Source: Chondrosia reniformis
Taxonomy: Eukaryota; Porifera; Demospongiae; Chondrillida; Chondrillidae
Assembly (NCBI GenBank): GCA_947172415.1
Contig: OX359199.1
Span: forward strand, 4,428,001-4,492,000
Reading direction: 5' to 3'
DNA: 64,000 nt
Each line of letters starts with the position of its first letter. The first letter of the stretch is position 1. Under the pieces are notes generated by a model. It did not search any database, was not told the DNA's origin, and saw nothing but the letters and a program-made list of their open reading frames with translations. Shown one piece after another: positions 1 through 19,200 of this stretch. Made by a program: the position numbers and the translations under genes.

Positions 1-3000
1 CAAACTAAATATTCCGTGACTATACACATTCTTACAAGTAGTTTTTATCACTACATCTTTACCTTAATATTTCGAGAAAAGAAAGTTGCTGGGCCAAGAG
101 TTAAAGGATCATCACTTATAGTAGCATGAAAGTCTTTATAGGGCACCAAACTATACAGAGAACTTGTCACATTGACAACACAAGAAAGGTTTACTAAACC
201 AGTCGTTGGATTGCGGACTTGAATATTTCCTATAGTCAACTCCAACTCTGGAACATTAGGGTCTAAGAATAATAAAATTAAATGTTTTCATATGTATGTA
301 CATATATGTGATTAGAAATTAACAAGATAATGGTATACACAACCTGCATGCTATGTATGGGTACCCTGTGTCCGAGAAGGCATTAATTTTGTTACCACAA
401 TCTGGTTACACTAAAGGCCTATTGTAAATAACACATAGAAACTGTATATAAACAAATATAGTAATTGGCTAACAATCATTTACAATGGCAAACGTTTTCA
501 GAGAAAAAAGATATGTACCAGAGGATTTTATGGCATATACGTACTCAAAAGAGGTTGGTATTTCATATTTCTATGTCTTTCCTGTATAATACTTGCTGCA
601 ACACTGCAACATGCTAATTATATAGCTAAACAGTTTTTTTATTTAAATAGACCATACCAACACAGTGTATCATACACTATATCCTATTGCTGCATGCCAC
701 GTTTCGCTGTATGTGCATACATATTACATTGATAATAGTTTACGCTTACATTGAAAGGTGACATTTAACTTTGTAGCAAGTAATTGCTGGTCCAGTGGTT
801 GAGGAGGCAGAGTAGAAATCTGTATTTAAGGATAAAATCATCATTCATACAGCGAACAAATATATGTACATCAACCCAACTGAGTATTATGATTGCTTAC
901 TTCAATTTCATAACTACATGAGTTAAATACTGCATTATTGCTGGCAGGGATATTTAATAGTTTCCGAACTTCACTATCCTGAACAACTAGTGGAAGCTTT
1001 GTGTCCTGTATGTATAAGACAAATGTAATATAAATACTATGTATACATTACATGCACATAGCTTGGTTATTTGTACATACTGACACATACGTATATGTGC
1101 CTTTCAAACTTACATTGGAATATATTTTATTTTTGTTTCCATTTCCTTCTTGGCATTTCCCAGCTAAGGGTTTAATATTTATGTGATATAATGGCCTTAC
1201 AGAGTCTAAAATGGAGAAAAATCAGTCTTAGTGAAAAAATTGTTCCAATAACATCCCCCTAATAACATAAAGCACTTGATATGCATTATATATTATATTT
1301 CCATAACCAACAGAGCTCTTAAATCAAACTTACATTTCCACATTGCCTAGGAAATGTATCGTTCCTATCTAGTTATAAGAAGGCAGAGGGATTTTGATAT
1401 TTTATGGATCAAGCAATTTACCAAGCTGTGTATATACAGTATGTTACATACAGCTGTACCATTAATTACCAAACTAACTTTTAAGCAAGTTGATGTAACT
1501 AGCCAAATTTCTAGTTTATAAACTGCTATGGTCAAACAAGTGTGACATAGTCAAACAGACCAAGTCACACTGACAATATTAATTCACAGTTTAAGTCTCC
1601 TAGATGGAAATCCCCCCCTTCTGAGTATATTGTACATAAGGAGCCAAAGAGTCACAGAAGATCAAGAAGACAAAGACTCCCAGGATCACTGATGAAGGGT
1701 AGAATTCCCAAAAACAGCGGTCTGGCCCAGTGGAGAGGAAGATGAAAAAGAGGTGGCCCAGTGGAGAAGAAGATAAAAGAGAGGATAAGAAGAAAGAAAA
1801 GACTCTTGTATCTTCATCCAAAGCTCTCTCAAGGTTTAGTTCCCCTATAGGCTCCTTTTTTACAGAATAGGCACAGCATATAGGAAAATGGTATATTAGA
1901 TTTTTCATAATATGTATTATTTGTAGCTCTTCAGTCCTTACTTCAGGCTTACCTCATGGAGTGAGGAACCTTCACAAGTAGATTTCAAAATAAACTCTTA
2001 CATCATGTTAAGAACTTAAATCTATTACAGGGGACTACTACTGGAAACCATTCTACTGAAAGAGTGACATCAGAAAACATACCAAGGCAACCAGACTAAT
2101 GATTACCCACAGCAAGTGTGAACTAGTCACACTTACAAGGACCTAAAGTACGTACATGGTATGTTCATGGCTTCAAAAATCAAGGTAACTTGAAATTTTT
2201 CACTATATAAATGGCACTAACAACCTACATACATACATACAGTACTTACATTTGTATTATAACATATTCCAGGACCTACAAAGCTTGGTCAATTTGTACA
2301 TTTACAGGTGCAATGGTACAAACATCCTTGTATATTCTATATGTACAGTTACCAAGTGAGCTAAAGCTCTAGCAAGTATTTGTATCCACCCAATCTTTAA
2401 TAACACATGTAGATAAGTAGAAAGGACTCCTTATTCCCAAGATTATGTTTACTCTGTAGTTATAAGTACCTGAAGAGACATCTTGATTTCTGTCATTGTC
2501 TACAATGCTAACTTGCAAATGAGCATTTTCATCAAGAAGAAACTCGGTTACAATTGACACATTGGTTGGGGGAGTGGGAAACCAGCTTCCTAGAATGATA
2601 AATTTTAGCAATAATAATGGATGATGTAAGACTACACACAATGTATGCAAAAAGTATCCTTATTTAGATAGTAACTTATTACCCATATCCTGGGTAGACC
2701 ACAAGGGAAACATGTATATACGTATGTACTACATAAACTTAAAAAGGGAATGCATAGAAGCCACTAATAATACTACCACTAAGCCACAAGTATAACAGCT
2801 ATGTAAGTATGTACCATTCCCTTGTAATCAGTAGAGCATTAAGTATACTGAGGCTCTACCTTTATATTTGTTGAGCAAATTGAAAAAGGTAGCATAAGAG
2901 GCTTGCCTATTTACTACCAGAAATATACGTATATTGCATATCCATGTATAGCTAACCCTGTCAATTATTGTATCTCTACATACATTATTATGATGATTTG

Positions 3001-5405
3001 TAAGTGAATAAACTAAGATTTTTCTGTTCATTAATTTGGTTGCCCTTAATGTTCAGGTTTCAGCTAAGCTAGCCTATAAATGATTACATATGAACACAGT
3101 CATATTGACTCACCTAAGAAACATTGTTCTTTGGTCTCTGAGAACTGTGATATTCCATACTGGTTCACGATTGCATATGATAGAGTTATATTAGGTTGAC
3201 ATTGGAACTTTCTGATTGCCAATAAGTTTATACCAGTTCTGTACAAATGACCAACCTCATCTTTTAGCAAAATCAGAGGCAAACTCTATTGTTGAAACAG
3301 GAAGTAAAAACTATCTTCATTTATGAGAAACATTTCCTCACGAACATACAATATTATGGCAATAAATACTTACCCAAGATTTTTAAAGGAAAAAATTGCA
3401 GCTTAATATAATATGATTAAATATTTTTGCAAACATATCATTGGATTCTGTTGGTATACAGAGACCACTTTAAAAGACAGACTTTATTCAATATCCGTTG
3501 CTATCATGTGACTGTACAACATTACCATAATAACAACCTATAACCTTTATATAATACATAGACATATCAGAAGGAGACTATTAGACTATCACTGTTACGC
3601 CTAGTATACGTATGCCTGTACATCATCCAAATAGTAAAGCAGCAATAGGGCTACCAAGGTATAGCTCCAAATTACTGTAACAATGCCTTAACTGCAACAT
3701 ATATTGCTACAAACTTGCCATCAATTTATTTGCAAGGATACATGTTATTTTCCAGAAATTTATTCTTAGTGATTGTGATGTGTTTGAATGTAGTATATAT
3801 ATAGGACATGGCTCAGTGCTTACAGTTGATGAACATAAGATGTGACAGATAAAGCTTACCTGTGGTATATATGAGGTATTGGTTCCATCAAAAACTTTCC
3901 AAATAATGCCAACAGAAGAGTTGGCAAAATGAAATTTTTCTGCAGTAAATTCTAATGCACCTTGTTCTCTTAGACTGTAGTCATTGGGATAATTCAAATA
4001 AGGATGAGGCAAAGACATAGGAGGAGTAGGCTTTTGATCTATAAAATAAAAAGCAAAGGAATGATAACCAAAACTACAGGTTTGTAATTACATTCTTAGC
4101 TTCAGCCTTGCTAACATGCAAATAATATTTATTGATTCAATTATCATGGATTCAGAATTGAAAAATTACAAAGCAGAATTTAACTAACACAATGTACAAT
4201 GTACATAAACATTCTTCACTCTAGGTAACAACCAAAATGGGAAATCCTTTGAAAGCTAAAGCAACCATTGAACTGACAAACCATATACATTTAATGCTTG
4301 TTTCACCAGAGAAAGTTCATTTTAACCTTCTGGACCCAATGGGTCTGAAGTCACCATGGATGAGCTCAACACCTACCTTCAACTAGATCAGGAAAATTGT
4401 TCTTTAGGTCATTACATACTTCAGAACAAGCAGTACTTTTACAGGTCTCCATGCAATTTTCCTCAACAGTGTTAGGAACAGCTCTTTCACATATGCCATT
4501 CTGTAGTAATACAGCATCCATGAACGTACTTTAGCAGATATTAAAGTAGCATTTTTTCTGCCGTAGTATGTACACGTTATATAATTGATTTAGAAGTAAT
4601 ACACAGACTGGGGACCTGGTTATTAGATTCCTCATACTCCGATTCATTCAATTGACTTTTAGTTTAGATAAATGTGCATGTATGCATACTCTGGAACTGT
4701 TTGGTAATTTACTTCCTAAATTGGTTTTCTCATGATAACTACATACAGGTGGTTAGGTAACAATTAAAACCTTTGATCTAATACACATAAGTGGACTTAC
4801 AGGTACTGTACATAAGTCATTACAAGTAAGGTTCATATCTCCAAGGTTGGCGATATCTTTTACAACATGGGCTGATTCCGTAAACACACAAGCAGCATAA
4901 CAGATATAAGCCTAGACAAACAGAAAGAGTACCAGCATTGGTAAGCAGGCATCTAAGTGATAACTGTTAATACAAATAGTTTTTCTGAAATTATACAATT
5001 ATACTAACCTTAGCCAGGGACTCATTTAGGCAGCTTCTCCCTCGATTACTCGCTCCATTCGTATCCAAGTCGGGAAAAGAAGTTACATCTATCTACAAAA
5101 TAAATAGTACGGTAAGGTCGAAGCATTTTCAGTTACTGTAGCTCCAAGACACCTACTTCGTTAAAACAGTAGCTGAAGCACCTCTCCAAAGTGATTACTC
5201 CATCTGTAAGATCTTCATATGTAACATGCCCTGTACCCGATGTATTAGTAAAACATAATGCCGGCACGGAGCAGTGACCAACCGAAGGTGGTAATTCTAT
5301 AACGTTCACATTTTGATCGAGTTTTCCTTCATCGGAGCTAGCCGACCTGGAGGGTATCAACAATAATACTAGTGTTGTCAAAGCGAAAACCCCTGCAGTA
5401 CTCAT
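1..5405 (-). CDS. Gene A: secreted/surface Cys-rich + FN3-like protein, ectodomain paralogue of the receptor kinase (3' part off window)
   Basis: Starts at 5405 with a signal peptide (hydrophobic run ALTTLVLLLIP, then SRSASS). Exons read by eye: 5157-5405, 5009-5092, 4801-4911, 4377-4500, 3860-4038, 3114-3285, 2470-2589, 1114-1205, about 901-1005, about 760-829, and about 67-265. Exit phases are 0,0,0,1,0,1,1,0,0,1, the same series as gene C. Exons 1-4 carry cysteine modules (CSVPALC...ERCFSYCF; AYICYAACV; CMETCKSTACSEVC). Exon 6 has the family block NQYGISQF...EQCFLG. Exon 11 (LTIGNIQVRNPTTG...SLVPY) aligns with exon 11 of B and C. About seven further exons by analogy with C lie left of the window, so it is unknown whether A ends in a GPI tail or a kinase. 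A dispersed-repeat copy sits in the intron at about 1640-1905. Family identity is clear; biochemical function is unknown. Confidence 0.8.
1640..1905 (+). repeat. Dispersed repeat family R1, copy 1 (near full length)
   Basis: Landmarks in order: GAGTCACAGAAGATCAAGAA, CACTGATGAAGGGTAGAATTCCC, CTGGCCCAGTGGAGA, TATCTTCATCCAAAGCTCTC, GGTTTAGTTCCCCTATAGGC, ACAGAATAGGCACAGCATAT. Shares all landmarks with the copy at 44525-44755. In a gene A intron. Confidence 0.75.
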
Positions 5406-6290
5406 TCCTATAGTGTACTGAACTACCTAGTAGTACGGTGTCACCGTTTATGGGGGCTGATATCGATCCATGCTTTATACCAACCTACTTTCGGTCATAA
5501 CAGTCACTTCCGGTCATAACAGTCACTTCCGGATCAGTAGCCCTTCAGTTTTGATAGCAGTAGGAAGCGGTCAATTAGGACCTAATGGCACTGTACGTTC
5601 ACAAAATTAAAAATTAATACAGCTTGAAAGTTAATATGTCATTTTGATGTTCCTAACCACACTAGAGTTATGAAATATGGAGTACAGTGGAAGCGGAATC
5701 CTTAGAAACCGAGTTTAACAAAACCGGAATCTCTTTAATCCATATCCGACAGAGCTTCACTCTATGTATACGTATATTTTCATTTTCAAACTTTTGGTTT
5801 AGTGCTGCGTGCTGCATGGGGCATAGTGTGTATTTTGCACATGGCGCACTTAAATATATAATAATAATAATATAATAAATCCAATTTTTACAAACCGATT
5901 GGGAATATGTTACCACCTGCAGCCGAAGAGACGGAACTCAGGACGATTGCCCCATGTAGTGAATTTTGGGTGGTTGTTATTTACTAAAATGTGGAAAGGA
6001 ACGGAGTGGTGTTCCGTATATTTTATTACAGCGCTGTGTCGAAAAAATGGCGCCTTAAAACATTACACATTAAGACTTTAAATGCCGCACTATACTGTCA
6101 GCCTTAAGGCGGCCATTTTAATTGTTAACTCGCGTAAGATACTAATATATAAGGTGAACATGATGTTCACAATTTGATCAATATAGCCTCTTTTAAGACT
6201 TGGGAATGGGAACATCACTACTTTGAGTTTATTGGTTTCCAGTTCAGCAGTATATGACATATCATGAAAAAGAAATAACACAATCCATAT
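5406..6290. other. Intergenic gap between gene A start and gene B stop
   Basis: No supported gene. It holds the promoter side of gene A and the 3' UTR of gene B. Near 5490-5537 a motif of about 22 bp (CGGTCATAACAGTCACTTC) is directly repeated just upstream of gene A. Short open frames here have no recognisable domain or splice context. Confidence 0.5.
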
Positions 6291-13027
<6,737 letters not shown>

Positions 13028-13223
13028 GAAATCGACAAACTATACAGCTTTTATAGCGACAATCATAATCACGTGATCATAGGAAAATCAAGATATGACA
13101 ATCTGGCAATTCGTGCACATATAATATGTATATATATAGCTATCGTACAATTGTGTAATTATAGCAAGATATGAGTATATGAGTATAATGTAAAATAAAG
13201 TGCCACTGCATGTAAGGGTAATG

Positions 13224-16200
13224 TTAATGTTGCATTAAACAAATCGTTGACAGCATAGCTACAGCAGCCAGGATGATCCAAGTCAGTGAGTACTGGAGTA
13301 CCATTCCAGATGACCCTTCCTGTATCTGATATATATATATATACTAATATTTAACTTCCAGTAAAAATATGCATATTATAACATCACAGGTGTCTATAAT
13401 TGAATGTGCCAAACTAACCAACTTTTAATTTAATTAAGGTGCTAATTGAGGAAAATGGATTCAGCTGGTGTATATATATAATGGTGGCACATTATCCATA
13501 AATCATATGGGAGATAAGCATTGTGCTACTTTAGGATTGAATTAATTATGTTAAATTGAAGAGGTATTTGAAGTGGTGCCTCTAGCACAAAAACTATTCT
13601 TTAATTGTTTACAATCTTCTCACTATGTTGGTAACAATTTACTGTTCATGTATCAGCTAGTATTTGCTATATATACTAACACATTAATGTATTATTTTTG
13701 GATTGGTTTATTTTATTAATATTACTTTAGCATATACATCTTAAAGTAACCATATTGGTGTAATGTATATATTTTGTATTAAATATATAATACTATATAG
13801 CCAGATATTTTGGTAGGAAGAATATATTTGGTGGTTGCTCAAATTATGGTATTTAGATTTTATATTGGTGATTTTACTGACAAGACAGTTTTTCTTTTAC
13901 GTTCAGTGTAATTTGTCAGTTGAAATATTGGTGGATTGCTCTAAAAACCACCAATCCGCCAAAATAAATTCCTCACCAAAATTTCTGGTCATACAGTATG
14001 TATTGAATACATAATAATGAGTTTACAATGGCAATATAATAATTTTACTTTTATAAGAAACATAATATCTTGGAAGGGATCCTCTCCTGTGACTAACTAG
14101 TGACCAAGACACTTATCGTAATACATTTTCTAGTTTTAACTTTTGCATGCAGGTAAACATTTATTAGTGTGAAGCTTACACATTCGAAGTAATCATTTAG
14201 AAGTCCTGATTTATCCTCTATTGGAGTACAGGAGCACTGCTTGGTGGTATCTGGACCTATACACATACATATATACATGGATGCATGCATATGCCAAGTA
14301 ATGTTTTATGCAAAGTGAACAACTGCAGACTTACGTGACTTGAGTTGAATATCAAATTCTACCCATTCTCCTTGAACTGATTTAGCAGCATTGTAGGTTA
14401 TACTCTTTGCTCTCACCTGTTTTGTACAATAGGATATACATTATACAATGCATTATGGGGAGAATTTTAAACTATAAAGCAATGTTTATATATACATCCA
14501 TAAATCTCTTCTGTCTGCTGTTAAATTACACGGAATCCTGATAAACTAATGAATTTACAGTTACTGTAGCATGTTGTATATAATATTTAATTTTTTATTT
14601 TTTAAATGAACATGCATGATATACCTACGTATATATAACTTTCACAGTATAATTTTTGCAGTATAATATCTTTTCATTACTTCTCCTATAATTACATCTA
14701 CTGATCCTATTTATCGATAATTACACATATTAGTCAGCCAGAAATATATGGATCTGATTGCAACACACTTATTAAGAGTCATGAAATCTTGAAATAATAG
14801 TATAAGGATTTCTTCTAACTGCGTTAACTTATCTTTTGGATGGTTCATCTTCCACCTTTTTGCAATTGAGCATCTATAGGAAGACCCTTTGAGGCCCATA
14901 GCCAACTTTGTCCTTAGATGCTCAAAATGTTGAAAGATGAAACATCCAAAAGAATAATGCTAAGTTACATGCATAATATATATATTCAAGTTATAATCCA
15001 TATAAATGTACTGTATGCCATACTTACTCTAACTTGCAGTGGCATCTCCTCTTCTGGAGTTGTGTACGCGTTACTAATATCAAATGTGGTGTTGTGTGAG
15101 ATGACTGCAGAGCTCTATATACAAACATATAGAAAATATGTATATTTATAAATAAACAATCCTTTGCATATATGTACATATGTATATACAGCGCATGCAA
15201 AATATTTTGTATATAGTACTACACACCACAAATTACAAAATGCTCTGATAATGATTTCTAGATTAATTACAAGTTTAAATAATTAATAGTCCAAGTTTTA
15301 TATAGTAACTGCAGCTAATCTATTGAGCTGTGGACAAACCTCATCAGTCATTAGTTCCTCATTAGCCAGTATTAAATCTTGAAGACCAGCTTTGATTTGA
15401 AATTCATAAGCAGTTACCATACCTTGTGGTCGGGAGGGTGGATACCATGCAGCTTCAATAGCTGCATAAGTGCCATTCAAAGCTTGTATGCAAACTCGTA
15501 AGCCTCTGATTAGTGATGGTTGAAGAGCTGTTACGTGAAAGGATATGTATACATAAGTATATATATGTATAATAATGTAAATATGCATAAGTAGATATAC
15601 AGTGGGAAGTCAATTATTCGAACTCGTTGGGACTGGAGGGTGTTTGGATAACTGAAATGTTCAGATAACTGAAGTTTTGATAATTTAAAGAGCCTATATA
15701 GTGTACATACAAATATATCACTTGCAGTCCACTAAAGTAATCACTAATTGTTGCCTGTTTCTGATTAATGGCTCATTTATTTGCTGTCTGCAAGAGGAGT
15801 CCGCTTTTCTTCGATCATTAGAGCTATCAGCTGTAGCCATAACTGCTAAATTAAACTATAGATACACTAATAATTAGTAATGTGGCAATTGTGCAATGAT
15901 TGGTGACATTTGGTTAATTGACATGTTTGGATAATTGAAGTTCGGATAATCAACGTGCTACTGTATATATGCACTTATACTCTTGACTATTTAATGGTGG
16001 AGTTTAACTCATACCATACAATATACTTACGTATATACTTATACTACTTTTATATCATACACACACACACACATATATATGAAGTTTCTGTGTTGAACAC
16101 TACATAACAGTACTAGTATGACAGCACATTCTATCTATTATATTTTATGTATTAGATTTTAATTGGCACACTTTAAGTTACCTGGAATCACAGGATTAAT

Positions 16201-19200
16201 AAGACTGCCGGGCAATAAAATAGCAATGTGAATACTTTGAAATCTTCTGTTAAGAGTTGCCTATATATACGTACATAGAATTATCAGTAAATTTTCATTG
16301 CTTATCATTGTTTACACATATGAAAATGCATTGTCATGGATATATATATCTTGTGTAAGTTTTATTTAAGGGTTAATCCATTAATTTAACTTACTTGAAA
16401 TTTGATTTCTTCCGAGTCATAAGATGGTATCACATTTTCAAAAGTAAATATGATTTCCATATCACTAGGCTAAAATAACGCAAAGAGCAGATCCTGATCA
16501 TGAGATGCAATGTAAATTACAAGTGCATATAGTGAAGTAATTAAGAGTCTATTCAATCTTTAATTTTGTAAAACTGTAGGCCGGGGTATATAACATGCAG
16601 GAAAAGGTTCTTTAAAATTCTAGTTTCTTAGTTATTGAATGACAGCAACATATAATGCAACCTCTAATGAAACCTAAAACAGTTTAATAATAGAAGGCTC
16701 ATTACTGTGATTATGCCCATTAACTTAATATATAGAGAGAGCTTAACTTTTGTATTAATCATGAATACCTATTTTGAGTGAGTTCCTTAATAATGAGCCT
16801 TTAAATTGACTTATGTATGCAGCTTTCATTATATATACGTATATGCATACGTACATGGTATATCTACATAACAAAGTATATAATAGTAATCAAACCCACG
16901 TATGTACATGCATGCAAAACAGTGTGTCAACAAGGCCAATGCATGTTTTCAAATCCCGCATGGCTCCATATTTATACATTATACAAAAAGAGGAATTATG
17001 TAGCTCTGTATGCATGATAATACATGTTCGTATATAGCTTACTGTAATATTCACTAATGAAGTATATGTAAATCCAGGTATAGGAAGTAGTATTTGATGA
17101 ATACCAAAGTCATTTATTTCTTGAGGAATAAGACTTGCCATTACAGATTCGATAGGTACTAGAGATTTCCATCCACTCAGGACAGTGTATGTAACTGTAA
17201 GATTAGCTCTGCCAGATGTGGGATCTCGTACAACAGTATAACTGATATTTCCATTAATAATATGAAAATCGGGAGCTATATTAGTGAGAGATTAAGTAAG
17301 AATAATACAAATACGTACATACATATACATAATGTATATCATATTACTTGTTTTGTAAGACATGATATATTTGCTATATATTATAAAAACCTGTAATGTC
17401 AATTGCCACTCCACTGCTAGCTGGGAAGATTTGGCGACCACTGAGACTCATATTTCTTTGTGGCAAGCTGTAGACCTATACAAAATAGATATGTATGTAG
17501 ATAGCTTGACAACTTATATATGTACCTATAAATCAATTACTGATTTGTCCTTAAAATTCAACGAATTCTGATGATCTATAATATTATAGCTATACATTTT
17601 ATGGTGACCATGAATATGTTGCTAGATATATAAGATATTATATCTATAAGATATGTACATATTACAGTGTATTGGCATTAATTAGTGATTCACTTTATCA
17701 GACAAACTGATAATCAATGACCCAGCCCACTTCCAGTGGGAGTGGTCTTGTATGTATAAAATTTATTACTGTGAACTCTTACTAACTGCTAAAACATAAG
17801 CGTTTGCTTCATTTGTGCCATATACTGGCAAGAAACTCTCCACTTCTGCAGTTGTAGCTATGTTGAGGTCTAAATCTTCCTGCATATGAATTTAAATACA
17901 TATACATATACATAATAAGAGTTTATACCTAAATCTTATAGATACTTATGGCTTTATATATATATATACATACACATCAAAATTACCTAGTAATATATAT
18001 GTTAATAACTAAAAAATAACATAAATATGTTCACGTGCTGATGAAGAGTGGAATTCCCAGAAACAGCCTTCTAGAAGAGGAAAAAAAACAAAAAGTGTAC
18101 TAGTTGGTATGAAAATGTATCCTCATCCAAAAGCTCTATAGGCTTTCTCTTAGTATATAGTAAGTCTAGAAAATAGCTATTATTTTCGTTTTCTTACTAT
18201 TATCCTCCTAACATATGTACCTATATAGTGGTTAAGATTATTTGTGTATGTATGTAGGTATGCATTACCCTGTTGGGAAATTGGATCGCATTTGTAAGTG
18301 AAAGCACATTGTTCCTCTTTCTAAACACCTGAACACCATAACCATCCGCAAGAGCATCATCTAATATATATATATATATAACATTAGGTTTCACATTATA
18401 TATGAAATGAATCATATAACCTTTTACCTCACTCTACATACGTATGTACATATACGTATGTACATACAGAGTAATCAGTTGCATAACATTATGGAAAAGG
18501 CATGCAAAGATTATGGTAATCAAACCATATAATTATAGGTACATACGTATACTGCTACCTTTTGCTTACCAGTACTAAGGTTTTCCACCTTAATTCCAAG
18601 TCTTAAGTCAGCAGTGGATTCAACAAATCCAAATTCAACTTGAATACCAGTCGGAGGAGTAGGAAACCAGTTTCCTACAAAAATCAATTATTATCTATTC
18701 ATGAACTTATACTTATTATATACATTAATAGCTGATGGCATATGTGCCCTTTAATTTACATCTAGATCTATTTTTTGAAGAGCTACCATAACTTTTATAA
18801 TGTTTTAGTCTGATATACAAGATATGTGCAGCTAAAGAAGTCAATAAAACAAAAATGCAGTATACCTAAGAAGCATTGTTCTGTTGGCTGTGAGAACAGT
18901 GAAATCCCATACTTGTTCACTAATGCATAGGAAAGCATTACATCAGGTAGACACTGAAACTGCTGTACAGCCAGCAAGTTGGAGCCAATCCTATAGAGAG
19001 TTCCTACTTCAGTCTGATTCAACAATAGAGGAAGATGCTACAGGAATGAGGATAGACCTTATACTGTGACATTACATCTGCATGATTAATTCCTTTAAAT
19101 GGCATTTGATATTTACCATTTGGGATTTACAATTGTGCATTTAAAACAGACAGTGTGTTAATTGAAAAATTGAAGTAATTTTAGTGTTTATACTGCAGAA

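Noticed and set aside
490..590. Candidate gene A exon (FEYVYAIKSSG)
   Set aside because: Phases and alignment with C exons 10-11 join the exon at about 760-829 directly to that at about 67-265, leaving no place for it.
5685..6110. Possible TIR element starting CAGTGGAAGCGGAATCC
   Set aside because: No matching inverted end was found within about 600 bp.
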